Of a DNA stretch of 35,628 nt, positions 30,728 through 35,628 are shown one piece after another. The first letter of the stretch is position 1. Each line of letters starts with the position of its first letter. The position numbers were made by a program, and so were the translations under genes. A model generated the notes under the pieces. That model worked only from the letters and a program-made list of their open reading frames with translations, was not told where the DNA came from and ran no database searches. The DNA is from an uncultured bacterium (GTDB lineage: Bacteria; Bacillota; Clostridia; Lachnospirales; Lachnospiraceae), in NCBI GenBank assembly GCA_905215775.1, contig CAJMRM010000029.1:1-35628 (forward strand), given 5' to 3'.

Positions 30728-31180
30728 ATGGTGTGCCAAAGGATTGAATCGATCCAGCAAGGACAAAATCCGTATTTTGTAAAGGAGCTGGAAACTGGTT
30801 ATGTTGTAATTGGTGATTTTCAGCGATTCAAAGGATATACCGTATTTATTTGTAAAGAATGCCAGCCGGAGCTTCACTTTTTAGATCCTGAATTTAAGAA
30901 AAAGTTTCTTGAAGAAATGCCGATCGTCAGCAAAGCGGTTTATGACGCATTTAAGCCAGATAAACTAAATTATGAGCTATTGGGAACTGGTAATGCCATA
31001 CATATGCACTGGCACTTATTTCCAAGGAGGGAAGGTGATATTCCCGTAAAGGGACCGGTGTGGAAACTTGACAAAAAAGAAATGTACGCTGAAAAATATC
31101 GTCCAACTCCAAGTGAATTAGAGCAATATAAACAACGTTTACTAAAATCGCTCCACAAAATACAGCGTCAAGAGGAATGA
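30728..31180 (+). CDS. HIT family nucleotide-binding protein with an in-frame UGA near its start
   Basis: A 150-residue HIT protein. The histidine triad HMHWHLFPR is intact, and NYELLGTGNAIHMHWH and the C-terminal RPTPSELEQYKQRLLKSL fit the branch. The ATG at 30728 has only a poor SD. A much better start lies in the same frame at 30713, with GGAG 7 nt upstream, and reads Met-Asn-Lys-Asp and then UGA (30725-30727) before Met-Val-Cys. In relatives I recall, a Cys stands at the UGA place, forming CxxC. Either a UGC-to-UGA change truncated the start, with weak reinitiation, or the UGA is read as selenocysteine. The gene is AT-rich relative to its neighbours, suggesting transfer. A terminator-like repeat follows one base after the stop. 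Confidence 0.82.
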   Translation: MVCQRIESIQQGQNPYFVKELETGYVVIGDFQRFKGYTVFICKECQPELHFLDPEFKKKFLEEMPIVSKAVYDAFKPDKLNYELLGTGNAIHMHWHLFPRREGDIPVKGPVWKLDKKEMYAEKYRPTPSELEQYKQRLLKSLHKIQRQEE

Positions 31181-31374
31181 GGCTGTAAAAAGAGCCATCG
31201 AAAGAAACATCGCTGAGGTCGTGAGGCTTCAGCGTTTTTTTCATGATCAATGAGTCTATGAAAGTTTTTTATTCCTTTTCCCTCTAATTCCTGCATAAAT
31301 GAAATGGAAGACGTGTCCAAAAGGGCGATATGCTTATTATTATCAATATTTGTGATTCTCGTTATTTCCATCAT
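31168..31374 (-). pseudogene. Truncated PIN-like toxin fragment
   Basis: 68 codons. The first ~45 residues contain HIALLDTSSISFMQELEGKGI, like the start of a PIN-domain protein (first catalytic Asp in LLDTSS). The last ~25 residues are just the translation of repeat copy 1 and the end of the HIT gene on the other strand, so the true 3' end is lost. The start ATG overlaps the stop of the peptidase-like ORF (ATGA), as in a two-gene operon. PIN-like toxins next to ImmA/IrrE-type proteins are a known pairing, so this is probably a decayed toxin-antitoxin unit. Confidence 0.5.
31182..31241 (+). repeat. Repeat copy 1: GCTGTAAAAAG plus GNRA-capped hairpin terminator
   Basis: Begins with GCTGTAAAAAG (31182-31192); then a variable 16-nt part, then ATCGCTGAGGTC-GTGA-GGCTTCAGCG (stem 31211-31234) with a GTGA tetraloop, and T7. 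Together it is a convincing terminator for the HIT gene. An inverted second copy lies at 31846-31896, with the hairpin differing by one base. Confidence 0.85.
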
Positions 31375-31859
31375 TCTCCCTTCCTCGTAATCATAGAGAT
31401 TTCTTTCATAATATTTATCAGAAATTCTTCATTATCTTTATGGTAATTAAGTTCAGGATTCGTGGCCTTGCTTCTTCTTATCCGTTCCTGCAAGCATTCA
31501 GCCTTTCGTTCCTCCATCGTATTATCTCTTTCAATAAAATGATCAAATGACACTTTATCAAAAATAAGATGATAGATTTCATGCCATGCTGCAAAATATT
31601 GATTTGCACGCGGCAGTGCTGTATTAAGGACGGGTATTCTTTTCCCGCTTTTCACAAAAATTGCTCCACTCCAAAATTTGTCTTCAATAGGCATCTGAAT
31701 CAAACCAAATCCCTGTAAAATCAGCAAAGCAAGCTGCGGTCCTGATGCGGCCTTCATAATTGCAGGATTCATCTGCAATTTCATTGTCTGCTCCAACACT
31801 TCATCCCATCTTTGGTTATTGGCATAATTAATTATACCAATAAATCGCTGAAGCCTCAC
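31371..31859 (-). pseudogene. ImmA/IrrE-like metallopeptidase remnant
   Basis: A 162-residue AT-rich ORF with the zinc motif HEIYH (93-97) in FAAWHEIYHLIF, typical of ImmA/IrrE (DUF955) peptidases. The region before it (ALLILQGFGLIQMPIEDKFWSGAI) also fits. Its first codons (GTG at 31859) lie inside repeat copy 2, so the true N-terminus, probably a helix-turn-helix, is missing. After MEERKAE (about 115-121) the expected continuation of the peptidase fold is absent and the sequence jumps to a C-terminal tail, suggesting an internal in-frame deletion. It overlaps the PIN-like fragment by 4 nt. Probably inactive as a regulator. Confidence 0.6.
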
Positions 31860-31896
31860 GGCCTCAGCGATTTTTCTTTAAGAAGCTTTTTACAGC
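31846..31896 (-). repeat. Repeat copy 2 (inverted), terminator of the aminoacylase operon
   Basis: On the minus strand GCTGTAAAAAG (31886-31896), a variable part, then ATCGCTGAGGCC-GTGA-GGCTTCAGCG (stem 31846-31869) followed by ATTTATT. It begins 6 nt after the stop of the D-aminoacylase-like gene. Copies 1 and 2 face each other and bound the 604-bp remnant. Confidence 0.85.
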
Positions 31897-31902
31897 TTTC
31901 TC

Positions 31903-33504
31903 CTATCTCTCCCTCTTCATACGAAGGACCTTTCCATTCTTAACTCCCGTAAACTCGCCATTCTTTACCGCGGTCTTTCCGTTTACGATGACGTATTCGA
32001 TCCCGTTATTTTTGCGGAACGGATGGTCGTAATCGGCGTTGGCCCGGATGTTCTTATAATCAAAGACCGTAATGTCTGCGTTGAGCCCCTCCTTCAGCTT
32101 ACCGATCATGGGAAGTCCGTAGACCTCTGACGGCATGCCGGTCAGACGGTAAACGGCATCCTCCAGTGTCCAGAGGCCGTTGTCCCGGATCAGCTCCAGG
32201 CGGCGGGCCATGGTTCCCATGGCTCTCGGATGGCTTCCATACTTCTTCTCACGATCCACCACCGCTCCATAATCGCTCCAGTCGCTGCCGCACATCACCC
32301 AGGGCTGGCTCATGAAGTTTAAGAGATCGCTGTCGTTCTGGGAAAAATAAATGCCCTGGACAATGCCGTCGTTGGCTGCCAGCAGGTCTATGCAGGCGTC
32401 GAAGGGAGTCTTTCCCTGTTCCTCTGCCAGCTGGGCCAGAGTCTTTCCGATATGCTCCTTTGTTTTATATGCGCCGGCGATCAGGCAGCCCTCATAGCCC
32501 GCGGAGTAGATGTTGCTCTCAAACTCATGGGCCTCATGGAAGATGGACCACTCCGCCTGTTTTCTCAGCTCTGCGCTCTCGGCCAGGCAGCGCAGTCCCT
32601 CGGCCTTTCCCGCAGTCAGATATTTGGGCGGGATCTGGGAGATCAGCGGGGCGGAGCCTCCGGTGAACGGATACTGGTCGGCGGTGATGGTCATTCCGGC
32701 CTTCTGGTTTTCTTCAATATACCGGATGATGTCCCTGCTGTTTCCTTCGTTCTGGCGGCCGATGACCTTGATGTGGGAGATATTTACAGGGATCCCGCTT
32801 TCTCGGCCAATGACCAGGGCCTCCTCGATGGATTCCTTCAGCTGGTTTCCTTCCCCGCGGATATGGGTGGTGTATACGCCGCCGTACTCATGGGCCACCT
32901 TGGCGATCTCCACCAGCTCATGGGTGCCTGCAAACACCGACGGAGTGTATACAAGGCCCGTGGAAAAGCCCAGACAGCCGCATTCCATGGCCTCCCGCAT
33001 CAGACTGCGCATCTGTTCCAGCTGTTCCTCATTTGGAGCTCCGTCTCCAAAGCCCATGACCTTGCCGCGGATGGGGCCCTGGCCTGCAAAAAACGCCAGG
33101 TTTGCACCGTGGGGGATGCTGTCCACATAGGCAAAGTAAGAGGTATAGCTTTCGCAGATCCTCTCATATTCTTCCTTGGAGATCCCATGGGACGGATCAA
33201 ATTCCCCGTAATACGGAGCTGCCATGGAACCGCACTGGCCTGCCAGCTCCGTGGTGGCCCCGTCCTCCAGATGGTTGTAGCCTGTGGTCTCCGGGCTGAA
33301 GACCGTACCGTCGGAATGGGTATGGGTATCGATGAAGCCGGGAGCCACCACCAGTCCTTTGGCGTCGATCACCGTCTCCGCCTCTTCTGCGATTTCCGGA
33401 GCGATCCTGGCGATCTTCCCGTCCTTCACAGCCACATCCGCCTGGAAACGGAGCGCTCCCGTTCCATCCACTACGGTTCCGTTTTTGATTAAAAGATCAT
33501 ACAT
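31903..33504 (-). CDS. N-acyl-D-amino-acid deacylase (D-aminoacylase) family amidohydrolase
   Basis: A 533-residue amidohydrolase-superfamily enzyme of the D-aminoacylase branch, probably cytoplasmic. Metal-site motifs are visible: VVAPGFIDTHTHSDGTVF (HxH), YTTHIRGEG and VNISHIKVIG (His residues), and PWVMCGSDWSDYG (late Asp). The small beta-sandwich domain is made from both ends (LLIKNGTVVDGTG; ADITVFDYKNIRANADY). It ends with RMKRER. SD AAGGAG precedes ATG 33504. It is the third gene of padR-DUF2812-amidohydrolase, 15 nt after DUF2812. Whether the substrate is an N-acyl-D-amino acid or another amide is unknown. Confidence 0.9.
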   Translation of the reverse strand: MYDLLIKNGTVVDGTGALRFQADVAVKDGKIARIAPEIAEEAETVIDAKGLVVAPGFIDTHTHSDGTVFSPETTGYNHLEDGATTELAGQCGSMAAPYYGEFDPSHGISKEEYERICESYTSYFAYVDSIPHGANLAFFAGQGPIRGKVMGFGDGAPNEEQLEQMRSLMREAMECGCLGFSTGLVYTPSVFAGTHELVEIAKVAHEYGGVYTTHIRGEGNQLKESIEEALVIGRESGIPVNISHIKVIGRQNEGNSRDIIRYIEENQKAGMTITADQYPFTGGSAPLISQIPPKYLTAGKAEGLRCLAESAELRKQAEWSIFHEAHEFESNIYSAGYEGCLIAGAYKTKEHIGKTLAQLAEEQGKTPFDACIDLLAANDGIVQGIYFSQNDSDLLNFMSQPWVMCGSDWSDYGAVVDREKKYGSHPRAMGTMARRLELIRDNGLWTLEDAVYRLTGMPSEVYGLPMIGKLKEGLNADITVFDYKNIRANADYDHPFRKNNGIEYVIVNGKTAVKNGEFTGVKNGKVLRMKRER

Positions 33505-33519
33505 ACCTTTTTCTCCTTT

Positions 33520-34932
33520 TTATTTTATATTATTTTTACTTTCTTCCGCTTTCCCCGCCAGCTTTTCCGCCGCCGCGGCCATCTGCCACTTCGACGGCTC
33601 CCAGCCAAACCGGATCTCCAGGATCCTGTCCTCGTAAAATACCAGGTATTCATTCAGATATCCGCCGCTCCAATATACCCGGTAGGCGTCCAGGGCCTTC
33701 CACGGAGCCGGATCCACCGGCTCATAGTGATCTGCCATTACCACCTTCTGGTCGGTCACCACATCCTGCCGCTCCCAGAGCAGCCGTTTCTTTAAAAATC
33801 CATATAAAAAGCCGGCCTTCACCTCCGTCACCTCATAGCGGAGCTCCGGAACAAACCGGTCCGTTGTCAGGGGCTGCTGGCTGTATCTTGTGTGGGCCAG
33901 GAATATCGTCTCCGCCCGGTCCGCTGCGGTGGACCACTGATCACAGCCCGTATCCCTCAGATCCTTCATCTCCAGGGGGATGGGATCGTCATATACCTCC
34001 ATCTCCCAGCCTCCCTTATCATAGGTTCCCACAGGCCTGCGCCGTTTTGTGATCCCCACAGAAAATACCAGCGCTGTCAAAACCATCACAAAGCAGGTGG
34101 ACAGGACCACCGCCAGACCAATAGTAAGAAGCTGATTCTTCTTCCGGGAAAGCCCACGTTTCTTCATGTGCTCCCGGATATATATGACAGCTCCCGTCAT
34201 GGCCAGGATCCCTCCCAGGACCACTGCCAGCCAGGCCAGCCCCCATGGACCGGCACTCATCTGGCAGAGGATCAGCCCGCTGAGAAAAAGGGCCAGGAGA
34301 GCCAGCGCCAGGGACAGCTTACGGTTTCCCCGTATCCCGTAAAATCTGCCATTTTCCGCCTCCTTCTCCGCCCGCCTTGTCCAGGCCAGATACCCCAGAA
34401 GCTCACATAAAACAGCGCAGAGGACCAGGATCCAGACCGGGATCATATACGCAGTGCCCGGTCTGGAAAGGAAGCGCACCGGAGATTCCCAAAGCTGCCA
34501 GCCCAGCATCATAAGCTGCATCACGCTCAGTCCCGCCAGCCGAAGCTGGCCTGGAAGCATTCCTTTTTTCATGGCCGCCCGGACGGTCGCCGCCTGGATC
34601 ACCGGATCTGTTTCAATGGGCACCGGATCCTCCTGCTCATTATAAAAGATCTGCATCTGGCCCCAGCAGGCCGCCAGGATCCAGCCGTCTCTTTTACACA
34701 GCTCCTCCAACTGTATCTGACCCTCGGTAGGTCCGGGATCAAACTCTGAGGCCTTGGGGAAATAGACCACGTTCACTGCCAGCCTCTTTGGTTCGATCCG
34801 CCGGTATTTCCAGAAGTACGGACCAGGCTGTTCCACCAGCCATCCCTTTTCCGCCATACGGGCCGCCCGGTCTTCAATGGCCGTCTTGTCATAAAAAGCA
34901 AGGTTTTCCAGCTGTCTCTTTCTGTCCTTCAT
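33520..34932 (-). CDS. DUF2812 membrane protein
   Basis: A 470-residue protein. The N-terminal ~110 residues are the soluble DUF2812 domain (AARMAEKGWLVEQPGPYFWKYRR; CKRDGWILAACWGQMQIFYN), followed by a helical membrane part with about five hydrophobic segments (between about 130 and 300) and a C-terminal ~160-residue domain with WYKAL-type motifs (PWKALDAYRVYWSGG; LEIRFGW). The start ATG overlaps the padR stop by 4 nt, and GGAGG precedes it. DUF2812 genes are very often paired with padR, as here; PadR-controlled membrane proteins often answer to cell-envelope stress or drugs. The function itself is unknown. Confidence 0.85.
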   Translation of the reverse strand: MKDRKRQLENLAFYDKTAIEDRAARMAEKGWLVEQPGPYFWKYRRIEPKRLAVNVVYFPKASEFDPGPTEGQIQLEELCKRDGWILAACWGQMQIFYNEQEDPVPIETDPVIQAATVRAAMKKGMLPGQLRLAGLSVMQLMMLGWQLWESPVRFLSRPGTAYMIPVWILVLCAVLCELLGYLAWTRRAEKEAENGRFYGIRGNRKLSLALALLALFLSGLILCQMSAGPWGLAWLAVVLGGILAMTGAVIYIREHMKKRGLSRKKNQLLTIGLAVVLSTCFVMVLTALVFSVGITKRRRPVGTYDKGGWEMEVYDDPIPLEMKDLRDTGCDQWSTAADRAETIFLAHTRYSQQPLTTDRFVPELRYEVTEVKAGFLYGFLKKRLLWERQDVVTDQKVVMADHYEPVDPAPWKALDAYRVYWSGGYLNEYLVFYEDRILEIRFGWEPSKWQMAAAAEKLAGKAEESKNNIK

Positions 34933-35309
34933 GCCAGCGCCTCCTTTCCGGCCATGGGGCCCTCCCAGCCTGTGTCCAGAACCTCCCGTTCTGCCTTTCT
35001 GTTCCCAAAGATCTTCTGGTAGTCCCGGGCCTGGGCGCAGATCCTTTCATATTCCCGGCCCAGCCGCTCCTTCCCGGCATCCGTGAGGAGGTAGCTTCTC
35101 CGTCTCCCCTCCACCTTTGTCTCCCGGATCATCCCGGCCTCTGAAAACTGCTCCAGCAGGTTATAAAGCGTCCCGGAGCCCACGGTCACCCGGCCTCCGG
35201 TCATGGACGGCACCCGGTCCAGAATATCCGTCCCGCAGCACTCCTCCTCCAGGCAGAGAAGGACGTAAAACATCTGCTCTGTCAGCGTGTGGAATTTTTC
35301 TCTCGCCAT
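34929..35309 (-). CDS. PadR family transcriptional regulator
   Basis: A 126-residue PadR regulator. The winged helix is clear (LTEQMFYVLLCLEEECCGTDILDRVPSMTGGRVTVGSGTLYNLLEQFSEAGMIRETKVEGRRRSYLLTDAGKERL); a C-terminal helix for dimerisation follows. The GTLYxxL motif is diagnostic. The SD AGGAGG is 5 nt before the ATG. Two identical 13-bp palindromes flank its promoter, so it is probably autoregulated. It overlaps DUF2812 (ATGA), forming the first gene of the operon. Confidence 0.95.
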   Translation of the reverse strand: MAREKFHTLTEQMFYVLLCLEEECCGTDILDRVPSMTGGRVTVGSGTLYNLLEQFSEAGMIRETKVEGRRRSYLLTDAGKERLGREYERICAQARDYQKIFGNRKAEREVLDTGWEGPMAGKEALA

Positions 35310-35352
35310 GCCATCCTCCTATCTGTATGCAGATCCTGTCTCCGTTCATAAC

Positions 35353-35407
35353 CTCGATTATCGAGTATCTGTAATTTTATTGTATCCTCGATTATCGAGA
35401 TTGTCAA
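35353..35407 (-). promoter_or_regulatory. padR promoter with two PadR-type operators
   Basis: On the minus strand TTGACA (35402-35407), 17 nt, TACAAT (35379-35384). The palindrome CTCGATTATCGAG occurs twice, at 35387-35399 (inside the spacer) and 35353-35365 (just downstream of the start point), 34 bp apart. Binding at either would block transcription. Confidence 0.85.
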
Positions 35408-35452
35408 GAAAAATGTGCGGAAGTCCGTCATACCCCATACAGACTCCCGCAC
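35407..35452 (-). terminator. Terminator upstream of padR
   Basis: On the minus strand GTGCGGGAGTCTG pairs with CGGACTTCCGCAC (35415-35452, one mismatch) and is followed by ATTTTTCTT. It lies 21 nt after the stop of the ORF at the right edge; its U-tract runs into the padR -35 box. Confidence 0.8.
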
Positions 35453-35473
35453 GCTGCGTTTCTTCTGTTTCTT

Positions 35474-35628
35474 CTATTTCTTCTTTTTCGGCATTACATG
35501 GATCGCTCCGCCCTCCAGGGCTTCCCCTGCCCCTTCATTAACATAAAGAGACACAGGAACATCGTTCCTGTGCCAGACTGTCAAAGAACCCCTATTAAGC
35601 CACGGCAAAATAGAGGTTCTTTTTCTGT
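35474..35628 (-). CDS. 3' end of an unrecognised minus-strand ORF (partial)
   Basis: The frame is open from the window edge to a TAG at 35474-35476, about 50 codons, ending HVMPKKKK. No family is recognised. Support: a clean terminator follows at the right distance. Against: positions 35584-35621 form a hairpin (AAGAACC-CTATT with AATAG-GGTTCTT) and 35552-35572 an inverted repeat (CACAGGAAC/GTTCCTGTG), which could mean the upstream part is non-coding and that only a short peptide starting at GTG 35554 exists. Sequence right of the window is needed to decide. Confidence 0.35.
   Translation of the reverse strand, partial: RKRTSILPWLNRGSLTVWHRNDVPVSLYVNEGAGEALEGGAIHVMPKKKK

Noticed and set aside
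32452..33492. 346-codon open frame on plus
   Set aside because: It lies antisense to the D-aminoacylase-like gene, and its sequence is a frame shadow.

Overview
The window (about 35.6 kb, moderately GC-rich) looks like a chromosomal segment of an anaerobic Clostridia species, most likely Lachnospiraceae. Pointers are the glutamate dehydrogenase, which resembles the Clostridium symbiosum enzyme as I remember it; the rimP-nusA-ylxR-ylxQ-infB order; strong SD sequences; and families typical of gut Firmicutes (DUF1667, DUF3793, DUF2325, DUF2812, GlpP). No rRNA, tRNA, CRISPR array, transposase or phage gene was recognised. Most genes lie on the minus strand.

Layout. 1-2936: translation/transcription operon rimP-nusA-ylxR-ylxQ-infB (minus), with its own promoter and a leader hairpin. 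2942-9474: glycerol/glycerol-3-phosphate operon (minus), in transcription order glpP, glpK, glpF, a GlpA/GlpO-like dehydrogenase with a BFD-type [2Fe-2S] tail, a pyridine-nucleotide disulfide-type flavoprotein, a DUF1667 Cys protein, and a small unrecognised protein built from Met-Asn repeats. A promoter plus leader terminator precedes glpP, and a sequence-related hairpin precedes the dehydrogenase, which suggests GlpP antitermination at two points. 9591-16313: MATE exporter with a structured leader, a Tet(M)-like ribosomal GTPase fused to a YacP/Rae1-like NYN nuclease domain, an EamA transporter and a CapA-like phosphoesterase. 16498-20127: aminotransferase plus RidA, a LytTR regulator and a LysR regulator.

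20114-21655: aroK (overlapping lysR) is divergent from aroE, and the two predicted promoters share one palindromic -35 hexamer. 21722-23049: ECF-type sigma factor with a membrane-anchored partner. 23173-26953: M20 amidohydrolase, a D-2-hydroxyacid dehydrogenase and gdhA with a leader of about 320 nt. 27395-28705: an unusual one-component regulator divergent from gdhA; both predicted -35 boxes lie in a 13-bp palindrome. 28736-30653: flavodoxin, DUF3793 and DUF2325 genes divergent from a short DtxR-family regulator, with a perfect 24-bp DtxR-box-like palindrome between them.

30700-31900 is an AT-rich patch: a HIT protein with an in-frame UGA close to its natural start, then two decayed ORFs (ImmA/IrrE-like peptidase and PIN-like fragment) lying between two inverted copies of a roughly 50-nt repeat that carries a GNRA-capped hairpin. 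31903-35407: padR, DUF2812 and a D-aminoacylase-like gene, with two PadR-type operators at the promoter. The right edge holds the 3' end of another minus-strand ORF and its terminator.

The most interesting items are the GTPase-NYN fusion, the paired GlpP-type leaders, the repeat-bounded toxin/peptidase remnant, the DtxR-box DUF3793 operon, and the small Met-Asn repeat protein.
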